From positions 1-29,369 of the forward strand of contig DATKKX010000257.1 in assembly GCA_035542775.1 (NCBI GenBank): a DNA stretch of 29,369 nt. The letters run 5' to 3'. The notes under the pieces were generated by a model, which did not search any database, was not told the origin of the DNA, and was given only the letters and a program-made list of their open reading frames with translations. Source of the stretch: DATKKX01 sp035542775. GTDB taxonomy: Bacteria > Planctomycetota > Phycisphaerae > UBA1845 > UTPLA1. The position numbers and the translations under genes were made by a program. How positions within the stretch are numbered: position 1 is the stretch's first letter; each line of letters begins with the position of its first letter. This document shows, piece after piece, positions 1 through 9,376 of this stretch.

Positions 1-1365
1 GAACAGCGCTGCTATCAGTCCGGCCGGTCCGCAACACCAATACCGGAACGCTGGAATGCGCCCGGTTTCGTCTGGCGCGGGAAACGGTGCGTCGGGCCAA
101 TGCAGCGTCTCCCATATCGTCTGACCGAAGACATCCGGGTCTGTTCGCCGGTGGACATCGAAGGCGGAATTTTCCATCTGCTCGCGTCCGTAGGCGCCAG
201 CGAAGATCTCCCGACCACCGACTTTCACCCCCAGCGGATAGATGGGGTTCCCCGTCTTGATCCAATTGCGTGCGTACCAGAATCCACCGCTCCATAGCCC
301 AGCCAACAAAAAGGCGACGACAACCAGCCGCCTGTTGGGGGTAGGCGTGGCCAGCCTCCTCAAGCCAAGGCGGCAGGCTTGCCAGACAGCCCAGGCGACA
401 ACCGGCAGCACTCCAACCAGATAGGCGACCGCAATGAATTTTGTGCCCAATAGAAGGCACGCAGACAATGCCAAGCCAATCAGGTCCGCAATCGTCCGGC
501 GCCGTTCGAGACGCAGCGAAAACAAGGCCAACGCCACAAGGTGCGCTGCCAGCGCCAAGTCCGCCATGGCGGTGAAGGCCTGCGCGAGGACCGCGGGGAT
601 GGCTCCGACGATCAGGGCAACGCAGGCGCGGGCGACCGGCCGCAGGCGCAGCTCACATGCCATGGCGTATACCGCGCAGATTAACAGGAGCCAAAACGGG
701 AATTGTCCACAGCGGGCAAGAAGGTCGCCGCCCAGGGGCAACATCAGCCAAGTGTAATAGACCTCTGTCGCCGATGGTGCGTAAGCCGGAGCCGGGTCGC
801 CGAACCACGTCGGTACGATCGAGATCGCCCCATCTTGTACCCACCGGGCCGGGAAGAACAGGTGATAGGTCAACGTGTCATACGAATAGATCGGTTCGAT
901 CATGGCGCACAGACACGCGAAGGCAGGACTTGTGAGGAAAATGCTTCTCACCCCGTTTTCGAGCAGCGATGATCCGATCCGGTCACATGGCGGGACAGCG
1001 AAGGCTCGCCCATGCCACATCATGGCCAGCCCCAGGACGCCCGCCCATATCAGCGCCATCGGGCGATTCAGCGATCCGAGATTGCCGAGGACCAGCCCGA
1101 GGGCCATCAAACTGATGAGGTAGACCTGTCCCGTAAGTACGAGAGCGACGACTGGAGTCTGCTGATCAGGCCGGCGATTGGTCAATCGTCCGACGATGCA
1201 CCACGCGCCGAACAACACCGGCACGTGACACGCCAACGCGATCAGTGTTCCCGCCCAGGCTGCCGTGGCGCTCGACAGCAACGCTCCCACTCCCAGAAGG
1301 ATCACGGCCACGGCAGTCAGCCATAGAATCCGGCTTCCTAACCCGGCATCCTTGTCAGCGATCAT
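1..1365 (-). CDS. GT-C type membrane glycosyltransferase, 3' end off the window
   Basis: The reading frame is open for 455 codons from an ATG at 1365 to the window edge, so the C-terminus is missing. The product is a hydrophobic multi-spanning protein. The first loop after several membrane segments carries YDTLTYHLFFPARWVQDG, an acidic residue followed by YHL, which is the kind of periplasmic catalytic loop seen in GT-C glycosyltransferases that use polyprenyl-phosphate sugars. It is probably an inner-membrane enzyme that transfers a sugar to a glycan or protein; donor and acceptor cannot be read from the sequence. The start codon overlaps the stop of the upstream gene as ATGA, so the two are translationally coupled and likely work in the same pathway. 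The general class is well supported, the exact family less so. Confidence 0.7.
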   Translation of the reverse strand, partial: MIADKDAGLGSRILWLTAVAVILLGVGALLSSATAAWAGTLIALACHVPVLFGAWCIVGRLTNRRPDQQTPVVALVLTGQVYLISLMALGLVLGNLGSLNRPMALIWAGVLGLAMMWHGRAFAVPPCDRIGSSLLENGVRSIFLTSPAFACLCAMIEPIYSYDTLTYHLFFPARWVQDGAISIVPTWFGDPAPAYAPSATEVYYTWLMLPLGGDLLARCGQFPFWLLLICAVYAMACELRLRPVARACVALIVGAIPAVLAQAFTAMADLALAAHLVALALFSLRLERRRTIADLIGLALSACLLLGTKFIAVAYLVGVLPVVAWAVWQACRLGLRRLATPTPNRRLVVVAFLLAGLWSGGFWYARNWIKTGNPIYPLGVKVGGREIFAGAYGREQMENSAFDVHRRTDPDVFGQTIWETLHWPDAPFPAPDETGRIPAFRYWCCGPAGLIAALF

Positions 1366-2579
1366 GTCTTCGGGGGCCCTTCAATGGAACGCCACAGCAT
1401 TTCCGGAACCGGCACAATCTCGTCTGAGCGGTCGTCCAAGAGATAGAAACCGCCGGAGATGGCGCCATAGAGCACCGTTACCAACACGAGCAGCGGCAGC
1501 AAAGACCGCCGCGGGTGCGATCGCGCCAGGACCACGTTGAGCAGGACATAAAAGCCCGGCACAGCAACGGTCAGGAAACGAAGCTGCTGGCTATGTCCCT
1601 GTATCCGCAAGAATAGCAGCAGAAGCCATGGGAGGATTACCCAGGCCAGCGCTCCAAGCAAATACGGTGTTGGAAAACGGCGGAGCTGCACAAGGGCGGC
1701 CAGCAGCGTGACGAGCACCACCGGCGCGATCAAAATCGACTCCGTGAGGTAGTAGTGCCACGGCGCCAACATGCCTCGCGCCACCATAGGGCTGACCGCA
1801 GGAAGAACGGTTCCCGGACGAATCCAATCCGGCGTGAAGACTCCGTACTCCTGGCGAAACACCGCAAACCAGGGTGTGACGACGAGGCCACAGGCAAGGA
1901 GCAAGCCCAGCAGCATCCGCCACCGCTTGCCCGTCTCGACGCCAGGCGCCAGGAGAATGAGCAGGACAGCGGGAGGGATCAGCCCCAAGCCGGGCAGCTT
2001 TGCCATCGCGGCCAGACCGAGGGATACGCCTGCGGCCGCGGCCCATCCGGCGCACCGGCGGTTGAGGGCAACACACAGCAACCCTATCGCCAGCCCGCCG
2101 CATCCGCCCACCAGACCGTCTGCCCAGATCTTGCGCGAACAGAAGGTCATGAGCGGATCGAGGGCCACCGCCAGGACCGGCAGCCAAAGCAGGAAGTGAG
2201 TCGCCCTCCATGAACGTCGTCGCCACGTCCAGCAGACCATGGCAACGCCGATCACGACGAGAACGTGCGCCAGCCAGGATGGCAGGATCGCCAATCGCGG
2301 GCTGTTCATCGCTACGAAGGGCATCAGGAGAATTGGTAACAGCGGCGGGTGGTGAAACATCGGCTTGTCATACATGACTGCCGGCAACTCACCCAGAACT
2401 GGCATGCCTTGAAGCGAATACGATCCGTTGTGCAGCCAGTTCCAGGCGACGCTCCAATAGATCCGCTCGTCGTACTCAATCCGCGGGAAAAACAGGCCAG
2501 GCAGCTTCAGCGCAATGCAGAGCGCAACAATCAGCACGCAGACGGCAACGTAGCGACGCCAGCAATCGCGATCAGACAT
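1362..2579 (-). CDS. Glycosyltransferase family 39-like (ArnT/PMT type) membrane protein
   Basis: This 405-residue integral membrane protein resembles the ArnT/dolichyl-phosphate-mannose protein transferase superfamily. After the first membrane segment it has EYDERIYW (residues about 34-41), matching the acidic catalytic motif of GT39 enzymes, and later FHHPPLLPILLMPF, the typical His/Pro-rich start of the next membrane helix. About ten hydrophobic segments follow. Such enzymes move a sugar from a lipid carrier onto lipid A, protein or polysaccharide on the outer face of the inner membrane. It is the first gene of a two-gene unit with the second glycosyltransferase (ATGA overlap at 1362-1365). 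The ATG at 2579 lacks a clear Shine-Dalgarno sequence; GGAGA lies about 30 bases upstream. The gene is divergent from mutS. Confidence 0.75.
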   Translation of the reverse strand: MSDRDCWRRYVAVCVLIVALCIALKLPGLFFPRIEYDERIYWSVAWNWLHNGSYSLQGMPVLGELPAVMYDKPMFHHPPLLPILLMPFVAMNSPRLAILPSWLAHVLVVIGVAMVCWTWRRRSWRATHFLLWLPVLAVALDPLMTFCSRKIWADGLVGGCGGLAIGLLCVALNRRCAGWAAAAGVSLGLAAMAKLPGLGLIPPAVLLILLAPGVETGKRWRMLLGLLLACGLVVTPWFAVFRQEYGVFTPDWIRPGTVLPAVSPMVARGMLAPWHYYLTESILIAPVVLVTLLAALVQLRRFPTPYLLGALAWVILPWLLLLFLRIQGHSQQLRFLTVAVPGFYVLLNVVLARSHPRRSLLPLLVLVTVLYGAISGGFYLLDDRSDEIVPVPEMLWRSIEGPPKT

Positions 2580-2695
2580 GCCAAATGGACGAGGTGGTTG
2601 GGTGGTGATGGGGATATCTCCTGTGTCCGGCCGGTACCACGCACGACGGCGAGCAGGCCGTATCGGGCCCGCATTCTAATCGTCGGCCGGAGCCT

Positions 2696-2705
2696 TGGCA
2701 TGCCA
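2696..2705. promoter_or_regulatory. Perfect 10-bp palindrome in the divergent glycosyltransferase/mutS spacer
   Basis: TGGCATGCCA is a perfect palindrome lying between the divergent genes. A minus-strand TAGAAT (2673-2678) that could be a -10 box for the glycosyltransferase pair lies 17 bases away. The -35 position for that box overlaps the palindrome, so a bound protein could block it. A 10-bp palindrome can arise by chance in a GC-rich genome, so confidence is low. Confidence 0.2.
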
Positions 2706-2771
2706 TAAACCGCATGGGATCGCGGCCCGGCCAGTACCCCGCTCGTGGCCGACCGTCGATCCAGGGTCGAA

Positions 2772-2801
2772 TTGCGTCGCCCCGCATAAGGCCAATAGAA
2801 T
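2772..2801 (+). promoter_or_regulatory. Candidate sigma-70 promoter of mutS
   Basis: TTGCGT (2772-2777), an 18-base spacer and TAGAAT (2796-2801) make a fair sigma-70 promoter. The -10 box matches the consensus at five of six positions. Transcription would begin near 2808, which excludes the longer open frame starting at 2714 and supports the ATG at 2834. Confidence 0.5.
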
Positions 2802-2833
2802 ACGCCCTTCAAACGCGTGAGGACCCCAGCGGG

Positions 2834-5638
2834 ATGGACACAATGGACTCGGACGACCGTACTGATCCAAAGCCGCCCCTCGCCACGGCGCGGACGATAC
2901 GGGCAGCAGGCCGCTCCGATCCTGTCGAGGCCAAGTCTTCCCTCACGCCCGCCATGCGGCAGTACCTGGAGCAGAAAGAACGTGTGGGTGACGCCATACT
3001 TCTTTTCCGCATGGGTGATTTCTACGAAACCTTCTGGGAGGACGCCAAGACCATCTCACGGGTGCTCGGCCTCACCTTGACCTCACGCAACAAGAGCAGC
3101 GACGCCCCGATCCCGTTGGCGGGCGTCCCCTACCACGCCGTGGACGGCTACGTCGCCAAGCTGGTCCGTGCCGGGTACAAGGTTGCCATCAGCGAGCAAC
3201 AGGAAGATCCCAAGTCTGCCAAAGGGGTGGTCAAGCGGGGTGTCGAGCGGATTATCACGCCCGGCACGCTGACCGACGACGCCCTGCTCGATGAGCGAAG
3301 TCAGAATTACCTGGCGGCGCTGTGCCCTTCCGGCCGGAATTGGACTGATGCCACGATTGGGTTGGCCTGCGCCGAGCTTTCCAGCGGGCGGTTCTTTGCG
3401 CAGGTGCTGGTGCCCGGCGAACTGCTGGATGAGTTGGCCCGACTTCGACCGGCTGAGTTGCTCGTGCCCGAAACTGGGATTGACGCCGCCGAACCGTTCG
3501 TGGAGCGGATTCGTGAAACGCTGGACGTGCCCATTTCCCCCCGTCCGCGGCACGTCTTCGACGCCCACCTCGCGGAACGACGGATGTGCGCGCATTTCGG
3601 CGTATCCAGCCTGGCCGGCTTTGGCTTCGACATCTTCGATGTGTCCCTGTGCGCGGCAGCGGCGATTCTGGATTACCTGAAGGAGACGCAGAAATCGGCC
3701 CTGGGCCACGTCCTCAAAATCATCCCCCGCCATCGCGGCGATCGGGTGGTAATCGATCAGGCCGCGTTGCGCTCCCTGGAAGTCGAACGAACCATGCGGG
3801 ATGGGTCCCGCGAAGGTTCGCTGCTCGGCGCCGTGGACATGACCGTCGGACCGATGGGGTCCCGGTGCCTGCGCGAATGGCTTTGCTTTCCGCTGCAAGA
3901 CGCTTCAGAGATTCGCGCTCGGCAGGAGGCGATCACCAGCCTTCGAGATCAGCCTGAACGGTTGGCGCGCCTTCGAGACCTCCTGAAGGAGGTGGGCGAC
4001 ATGGAGCGGATCGCCGCCCGGCTCGGTGTCGGGCGGGCCTCACCGCGAGATCTGGTGGGCCTTGCACGAGCATTGCGGCGATGCGGCGAATTGAAGACGG
4101 TCATAGGGCCGGCGGTGACGAGGGGTCATGCCCGCACGGATCTTCTGACCCAGCTCGCCGAGGCCATGTCGGGGCACACAGAGTTGGTGGAATTCCTCGA
4201 TGGGGCCCTCAAGGAGGATGCCCCGCCGACAGTTCGAGACGGTGGTTTCATCGCCGACGGCTATAACGCGGAGCTGGATCGCCTGCGCAACATCGGCCGC
4301 ATGGGGCATCAATGGCTGGCGGAATTCCAGGCCCGGGAGGCGCAAAGAACCGGCATACCAACACTGAAAGTCGGATACAACTCAGTTTTCGGCTACTACA
4401 TCGAGATCACGCACCAGCATCGTGACAAAGTGCCGGCCGATTACGTCCGCAAACAGACCGTTCGCAATGCTGAGAGGTACATCACCGAGGAGCTGAAACA
4501 CCACGAGAACGAGGTCCTGGGCGCGGCCGATCGGGCCACTCAACTGGAGATCGAGTTGTTTGACGAGATTCGCCGGCGCGCCGCAGCGAACCTGTCGCGG
4601 CTGCTTGCGGCGGCCGAGTCGGTGGGCACGCTGGACGTGCTCACCGGGCTCGCTGAATTGTCACGGCGACGCGACTATTGCAGGCCGGAACTTGTGGAGA
4701 CCGACCTAGCGGAGCCGACGGCAGGTGAAACCTGCGGCATCCTGGAAATCGAGGACGGTCGCCACCCGGTTCTCGACGTCACGCTGGCTGAGCGATTCGT
4801 GCCGAACGATTGCCGACTTTCGCAGGATGCAGACCGGCTACTGGTCATTACCGGCCCCAACATGGCAGGCAAGTCGACTTATATCCGCCAGGTCGCCCTG
4901 CTTGTGCTTCTGGCCCAGACGGGCAGTTATGTACCGGCCAAGTCGATGCGATGGAGCCCGGTCGATCGGCTTTTCGCCCGAGTCGGCGCCAGCGACGAGC
5001 TGACCCGGGGGCAATCCACCTTCATGGTTGAGATGGTCGAGACGGCGCGGATACTGAACAACGCGACCGCACGGTCACTGGTGATCCTCGACGAGATCGG
5101 CCGGGGTACCAGCACGTACGACGGCCTGGCCCTGGCGTGGGCGATCACCGAATACATAGCCGAGCGGATCGGTTGCCGAACGCTCTTTGCCACGCACTAC
5201 CACGAGCTGACCGAGTTGGCCAATCAGTTGGCCGGCGTGGTGAACTACAACGTTGCTGTGAAGGAGGAGCTTCGCTCCAAGGGGGCGGGGCGAGACATCG
5301 TGTTTCTGCACAAGATTGTGCCCGGGGCGACGGATCGAAGCTACGGCGTTCATGTCGCCGCGATGGCGGGTCTGCCCAGCAGCGTGGTGAAACGAGGAGA
5401 GGCCGTTCTGGAGGAGCTGGAACGGACCTTCGAGCGCAAATCACGCGGGCGCGAGCTGTCGGCCAAGAGGAAGCCCGACGACCAGCCGCTGCTCCCCTTC
5501 GCGGGAGAGCAGCCAATGCCGAATTGGTGGCGCCAACTCGTCGATGCATTGGGCGTTGTGGACGTGAACAAAACGACGCCTGTCGAGGCGATCGCGATCT
5601 TGCAGCGGCTTCAAGCAATCCTGCGGGAGCGGGCCTGA
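2834..5638 (+). CDS. mutS: DNA mismatch repair protein MutS
   Basis: MutS binds mismatches and small loops and starts methyl-directed repair together with MutL. The protein has 934 residues, somewhat longer than the usual 850-880, because of about 35 extra residues before the mismatch-binding domain. Domain I carries GDFYETF with the mismatch-stacking Phe and Glu (FYE at 63-65). The ATPase domain has Walker A GPNMAGKS (674-681), the Walker B segment LVILDEIGRGTSTYDG (Asp and Glu at 753-754) and ATHYHELTEL after it. All catalytic motifs are intact. I chose the ATG at 2834 because TGAGGA lies 10 bases upstream and a promoter sits just before it; the frame is open back to 2714, and an alternative ATG is at 2843. 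No mutL is visible nearby. Confidence 0.97.
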   Translation: MDTMDSDDRTDPKPPLATARTIRAAGRSDPVEAKSSLTPAMRQYLEQKERVGDAILLFRMGDFYETFWEDAKTISRVLGLTLTSRNKSSDAPIPLAGVPYHAVDGYVAKLVRAGYKVAISEQQEDPKSAKGVVKRGVERIITPGTLTDDALLDERSQNYLAALCPSGRNWTDATIGLACAELSSGRFFAQVLVPGELLDELARLRPAELLVPETGIDAAEPFVERIRETLDVPISPRPRHVFDAHLAERRMCAHFGVSSLAGFGFDIFDVSLCAAAAILDYLKETQKSALGHVLKIIPRHRGDRVVIDQAALRSLEVERTMRDGSREGSLLGAVDMTVGPMGSRCLREWLCFPLQDASEIRARQEAITSLRDQPERLARLRDLLKEVGDMERIAARLGVGRASPRDLVGLARALRRCGELKTVIGPAVTRGHARTDLLTQLAEAMSGHTELVEFLDGALKEDAPPTVRDGGFIADGYNAELDRLRNIGRMGHQWLAEFQAREAQRTGIPTLKVGYNSVFGYYIEITHQHRDKVPADYVRKQTVRNAERYITEELKHHENEVLGAADRATQLEIELFDEIRRRAAANLSRLLAAAESVGTLDVLTGLAELSRRRDYCRPELVETDLAEPTAGETCGILEIEDGRHPVLDVTLAERFVPNDCRLSQDADRLLVITGPNMAGKSTYIRQVALLVLLAQTGSYVPAKSMRWSPVDRLFARVGASDELTRGQSTFMVEMVETARILNNATARSLVILDEIGRGTSTYDGLALAWAITEYIAERIGCRTLFATHYHELTELANQLAGVVNYNVAVKEELRSKGAGRDIVFLHKIVPGATDRSYGVHVAAMAGLPSSVVKRGEAVLEELERTFERKSRGRELSAKRKPDDQPLLPFAGEQPMPNWWRQLVDALGVVDVNKTTPVEAIAILQRLQAILRERA

Positions 5639-5699
5639 CGCCCCTGGACGGCCATGCGGCAGCGATTATATTGGTTGATGACAACTCAACGCCGATTAT

Positions 5700-5705
5700 A
5701 AGGAG
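5700..5705 (+). promoter_or_regulatory. Ribosome binding site that selects a TTG start
   Basis: AAGGAG ends 7 bases before a TTG at 5713, ideal spacing. The next in-frame ATG, at 5764, has no comparable site. This decides the start of the small lipoprotein gene that follows. Confidence 0.65.
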
Positions 5706-5712
5706 AACTGCT

Positions 5713-6192
5713 TTGTTCCAAGCACATCGAAGAGGAATCAGAGGCGGTCTGAACACCAGGACCATGCATCATCTCGCGGCGGGCTTGGCGGCAGCGGGCC
5801 TGGTCGTCCTGCTGTCCGGCTGCTCGGCGGCCACCAGGCCCGACCCGGCGGGTGCATTTGATGAGATCACTCGGCGATCGCTGAACGAGGACGGGGCGTA
5901 TGTCCGCGCCCATCTGTCACCGTCGTACCTGACTGCCGCCAAAGCCCCGCAAGCGGATGCCCAGTTGAACGAGTTTATCCGAGGCCTGATGGCTCAACTT
6001 CAGCTCTGCCGGGCCACATCCGTCGAGAAGACCGACGACCTCAACAGGGTGACCATCGAGGCTGCCTGCGTGCAGAACGGCTCGATTCAGCAGTGCAAAT
6101 TCGACCTGGTCTACGACAAAAAGACGGGTTGGATGCTGGCCTCTCCGGCACGCGACACCAAACCGCTGGAGAAGAAGACGCCAAAGCCTTAG
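5713..6192 (+). CDS. Small predicted lipoprotein of unknown function
   Basis: The product has 159 residues if translation begins at the TTG at 5713, which has a strong AAGGAG site. It then has a long Arg/His-rich N-region, a hydrophobic stretch and the lipobox LLSGC (Cys37), so it should be a lipid-anchored periplasmic protein. If the ATG at 5764 is used, the signal peptide is shorter but the lipobox is unchanged. The mature part, about 120 residues, is mixed alpha/beta with two Cys (in LCRATS and AACVQNG) plus CKFDLVYDKKTGWML near the end. The layout is similar to NTF2-like domains seen in many small lipoproteins, but I do not assign a family. The C-terminus is Lys/Pro-rich. It lies 74 bases after mutS and converges on pilT. 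Confidence 0.7.
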   Translation: MFQAHRRGIRGGLNTRTMHHLAAGLAAAGLVVLLSGCSAATRPDPAGAFDEITRRSLNEDGAYVRAHLSPSYLTAAKAPQADAQLNEFIRGLMAQLQLCRATSVEKTDDLNRVTIEAACVQNGSIQQCKFDLVYDKKTGWMLASPARDTKPLEKKTPKP

Positions 6193-6250
6193 TCCATGGC
6201 CGCGCAGGCCGAGTGGATGAGACGCGACCACCTCAGTGGCGGAAGGCGGC

Positions 6251-7372
6251 TCAGCCGTTGCTCCGAACGCGCTGGACCATGGTTTGCGTTTGCGCTTTGA
6301 TGCCTCGGAACTGGCTGGCCAGGGCGTCGGCATTGGGCGCATATTTCATCGCCTCGTCACGGCGCACCAACTCCTGCTCGACCAGACGCGCCAGCGAGAT
6401 CGTAAACGAGTGCATGCCCTCCTTGGTGCTGGCGTCAATCAGTGCGGGAATATCGCGATCCAGCCCCTTGCGGATGACTTCCCGGCACGTCGAATTGTTG
6501 ATGAGGACCTCGGTCGCAGGTACCAAGGGAATTGCCTCCTGGCAGCCGGGCAACAAGCGTTGCGCACAGATGGCCTGCAGGCTGTTGGCAAGAGAGCTGC
6601 GGATGAAGTCATGCTCGGTGTGCGGGAAAAACTCCAGGATCCGCGTGAAAGCCTGCATCGTGTCCGCGGTGTGCAGGCTGCCGAAAACGAGGTGGCCGGT
6701 TTCTGCGGCCTGCAAGGCCGCCGTCATGGTGAACTTATCCCGCATCTCCCCGATGAATATCACATCCGGGTCCTGCCGCACCACGAATTTGAGCCCTTCG
6801 TCGTAACTCGGTATGTCAATCCCGATCTCGCGCTGTGAGACGATACATTTGTCCGGTCGGAACAGATACTCGATGGGGTCCTCGATGGTGACGATGTTCT
6901 CACGGCGCGTGCGATTGATATGCTGAACCATGGCCGCCAGCGTGGTGCTCTTGCCGGAACCGGTCACGCCGCAGACGATGACGATGCCCTCATGTGCCTT
7001 CTCGATCACTTCGTCGTAAATCGGCGGTAGATGGAGCTGCTCATAGGTCGGTACTTCCGAATTCACCCGGCGGATGGCGGCGTTCATCTTGTAGCCGGCG
7101 CGAAAGACGTTGACGCGAAACCGATCGCCATCAGCCAACTCCGCGGAGAAATCCAGGTCGCCGGTCTCGTCATAAACGTGTCGACGGGTCGGCGGAATGA
7201 TCTTGGACATGGCCTGCTCGATCTCCTCGCCGGAGATCGGCGCCGCGTGCAGCGAACGGAGCTGTCTGCCAACTCGATAGTACGGGGGCAGGCCGGGCTT
7301 GAGATGCAGATCTGAAGCCCCGTACTTCTTCATTGCTCCCAACAACATGTGGATATTCACTGGTTCTGGCAT
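6251..7372 (-). CDS. pilT: PilT-type hexameric ATPase (twitching/retraction)
   Basis: This 373-residue cytoplasmic ATPase belongs to the PilT branch of secretion ATPases, which drive depolymerisation of type IV pili. The N-terminus MLLGAMKKYGASDLHLKPG is the typical PilT opening. Walker A is GVTGSGKS (135-142), followed by IEDPIEYLF (Asp box), DPDVIFIGEMRD (Walker B, 201-212) and GHLVFGSLHTADT (His box). I chose the ATG at 7372 because GGGAG lies 5 bases upstream; the frame stays open to 7540 but that extension has no family similarity. The C-terminal AIRNLIRE motif of classical PilT is not evident, so a PilU-like or specialised role is possible. It lies downstream of miaB after about 200 bases, and the secretion operon is 4 kb away. 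Confidence 0.92.
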   Translation of the reverse strand: MPEPVNIHMLLGAMKKYGASDLHLKPGLPPYYRVGRQLRSLHAAPISGEEIEQAMSKIIPPTRRHVYDETGDLDFSAELADGDRFRVNVFRAGYKMNAAIRRVNSEVPTYEQLHLPPIYDEVIEKAHEGIVIVCGVTGSGKSTTLAAMVQHINRTRRENIVTIEDPIEYLFRPDKCIVSQREIGIDIPSYDEGLKFVVRQDPDVIFIGEMRDKFTMTAALQAAETGHLVFGSLHTADTMQAFTRILEFFPHTEHDFIRSSLANSLQAICAQRLLPGCQEAIPLVPATEVLINNSTCREVIRKGLDRDIPALIDASTKEGMHSFTISLARLVEQELVRRDEAMKYAPNADALASQFRGIKAQTQTMVQRVRSNG

Positions 7373-7574
7373 GATCGCTCCCGTATTCACGCTCCGGGCG
7401 AGGATTGCGTTATTGTTCGCTCTCCATGGCAGGCCGGCAGAGGAGGAGGCGTACAACACGCCAACTCGGGCCATGGTGCGCGCCAGCGATTTTCCTGCGC
7501 CGCGCGTCCCACTCGAACGGCACGCCCACCGGCTCGTCACAGGGTTGCACAGGCGGTGTCGGTCGCGGCCTGCA

Positions 7575-9173
7575 TCATTGCGGTTTCAAGACGCGAAGCG
7601 GCACGTCGCGGCTTGTGGCAGGCCGGTCGGAAGCCCCCACCCCCACTGCTTGCCCCACCAGAGTATACGGCCTGGCGGCTGAAATGCGTATATCTACAAA
7701 ACGGCCGATCCATTCCATCGGGCCGTCCAGGACGACAATCTGGTCCCCTTCGGTGCGGCCGACGAGCTGTTTGCCGGCCGGTCCCGCTGTGCCGCCGCGC
7801 TCGAGCAGTGCCCTTCCGGCGGCGGCATTGTCGTATTCGGCCGAGCCGCTTCGGCGGGAAAGACCGTCTTTCTGGGACTTGAGCGCGGTCTTGCTGGGAC
7901 CCTCCACCAGGACAGTCACGACCCGCCCGATCATCTCGCGGTGGTTGGCCAGGTTGATCTCTGCCTGAACCGCTAGCATCCGGTTATTCCGTCGCTGCTT
8001 CACCTCTTCCGGCACGTCGTCAGCATATCGTTCGGCAGCGGGCGTGCCCGGTCGGGGGGAATACTTGAAAACGAAGCAGTTCTTGTAGTTGGCATAGCGC
8101 AGGAGGTCGAGACTCTGCTCAAAATCCTCGTCTGTCTCGCCGCTGAAGCCGACGATCATGTCGCCGGCGATGCAAATGTCGGGCATAAGCGCCCGGGCTC
8201 GCGCCAGCAGATCTTTATACGCCTCAACAGTGTAGCCGCGGTTCATCCGGCGCAGGATGGCGTCGCTGCCGCTTTGGGCCGGCAGGTGCAGATAGCGACA
8301 GATTCGCCGACACGATGCCATCGCCTGGAGAATGTCGTCGGTGAAGTCCCGGGGATAGCTGGTCACGAAACGCAGGCGCGGCAATTGCGGCACCTCGTCA
8401 TGCATGCGACGGAGCAACTGCGCAAAAGTCGTCTCCCCACTGCCGTCGCTTCCACGATACCGATAATGATTGACCGTCTGACCGAGGAGCGTCACCTCAA
8501 CGACGCCTTCGTCCGCCAGTCGCCGCACTTCCGCGACGATCCGGTCGGGGGCCCGATGCTGCTCCGGCCCGCGCGTGTGCGGCACCACGCAGAACGAGCA
8601 GTGTTTGTTGCAGCCGCGTGTGATTCGGACGTAGGCTTGACGGGGCCCGAAGATCTTTGGGGTCGCCACATGCCCGCTCAACGCGAAGGCTCGACCGGAA
8701 TCGAGCGCCTCGAGATCGACGAACCCCGACTCGTGGAAATCATCTTTTACGTGTGGCCCGATCGTAGACCGTTCTTTCAAGCGTCCCGAGAGGGCAATGA
8801 CCGGCGAGCGGCCGGCCTGAGCTTCGGCGATCATGCCAGGCAAGCGATGAAGGTCGTTCGGCCCACACAGGATGTTCGCGTGGGGCGCGCGGGACAGCAG
8901 GCCCTCGGCGTCGTTCTCGGCCATGCATCCGATCACCGCCACGATTCGGCCGGGGTCCCGATGCCGAGCGCTTCGCAACTGGCCTAAGCGCGAATAGACC
9001 TTATCCTCCGCGTGCTGGCGGACTGAGCACGTGTTCAGGATGACCAAGGAGGCGTGGAACATGTCGTCCGTGCACTGGTATCCCTGGGCCAGGAGCGTGC
9101 CGAGGACAAGCTCGCTGTCGAGCGCGTTCATCTGGCATCCCACAGTTTCCAGGTAGACCGTCTTCGACGACAT
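7575..9173 (-). CDS. miaB: tRNA-2-methylthio-N6-dimethylallyladenosine synthase MiaB
   Basis: MiaB is a radical-SAM methylthiotransferase that adds a methylthio group to N6-isopentenyladenosine at position 37 of tRNAs reading UNN codons. The N-terminal domain has the three cluster cysteines at 13 (GCQMN), 49 (NTCSVR) and 83 (IGCMAEND). The radical-SAM motif GCNKHCSFC has cysteines 188, 192 and 195. A C-terminal TRAM domain begins at EMIGRVVTVLVEGPSK and ends near GRFVDIRI. The 532 residues exceed the usual 440-470, mainly because of about 40 extra residues inside the TRAM domain (about 427-464) and a short C-terminal tail. I chose the ATG at 9173; two TTG codons directly before it are possible starts, and AGGA lies 10 bases upstream of the ATG. 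Confidence 0.95.
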   Translation of the reverse strand: MSSKTVYLETVGCQMNALDSELVLGTLLAQGYQCTDDMFHASLVILNTCSVRQHAEDKVYSRLGQLRSARHRDPGRIVAVIGCMAENDAEGLLSRAPHANILCGPNDLHRLPGMIAEAQAGRSPVIALSGRLKERSTIGPHVKDDFHESGFVDLEALDSGRAFALSGHVATPKIFGPRQAYVRITRGCNKHCSFCVVPHTRGPEQHRAPDRIVAEVRRLADEGVVEVTLLGQTVNHYRYRGSDGSGETTFAQLLRRMHDEVPQLPRLRFVTSYPRDFTDDILQAMASCRRICRYLHLPAQSGSDAILRRMNRGYTVEAYKDLLARARALMPDICIAGDMIVGFSGETDEDFEQSLDLLRYANYKNCFVFKYSPRPGTPAAERYADDVPEEVKQRRNNRMLAVQAEINLANHREMIGRVVTVLVEGPSKTALKSQKDGLSRRSGSAEYDNAAAGRALLERGGTAGPAGKQLVGRTEGDQIVVLDGPMEWIGRFVDIRISAARPYTLVGQAVGVGASDRPATSRDVPLRVLKPQ

Positions 9174-9376
9174 CAACAAGCAGTCCTAATCTCAGGTTCC
9201 TTGATGATCGCTCGTGCAAAAAGTCCCGGTGCGACTATCTCAGCGGGAGGGCCCCCTGCCGCCCCCGCTTGCACCGCGATCCGACACGACGTGGCGCAAC
9301 CACCCGTCGTGCGTATCGATTTTTCCCATACTAGCAGCCCGCACGGGCACGGGTCAAATCGCCGGGGCGCCTGCCG

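Noticed and set aside
2714..2833. A 40-codon N-terminal extension of MutS
   Set aside because: A promoter-like pair lies within it and the ATG at 2834 has a ribosome binding site; the extension is basic and unlike MutS.
3083..3898. A 271-codon minus-strand open frame opposite mutS
   Set aside because: The plus strand is unmistakable MutS through this segment; the antisense frame shows no domain.
5137..5712. An upstream extension of the small lipoprotein frame into mutS
   Set aside because: The extension overlaps mutS in another frame and lacks any signal; the AAGGAG site and signal peptide place the start at 5713.
5145..5765. A 206-codon minus-strand open frame opposite the mutS end and the lipoprotein start
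   Set aside because: Composition is Arg/Ala/Ser/Pro-rich without pattern, as expected for an antisense shadow.
7373..7540. Long N-terminal extension of PilT
   Set aside because: The extension has no family similarity, while ATG 7372 has a well-placed GGGAG and gives the normal PilT N-terminus.
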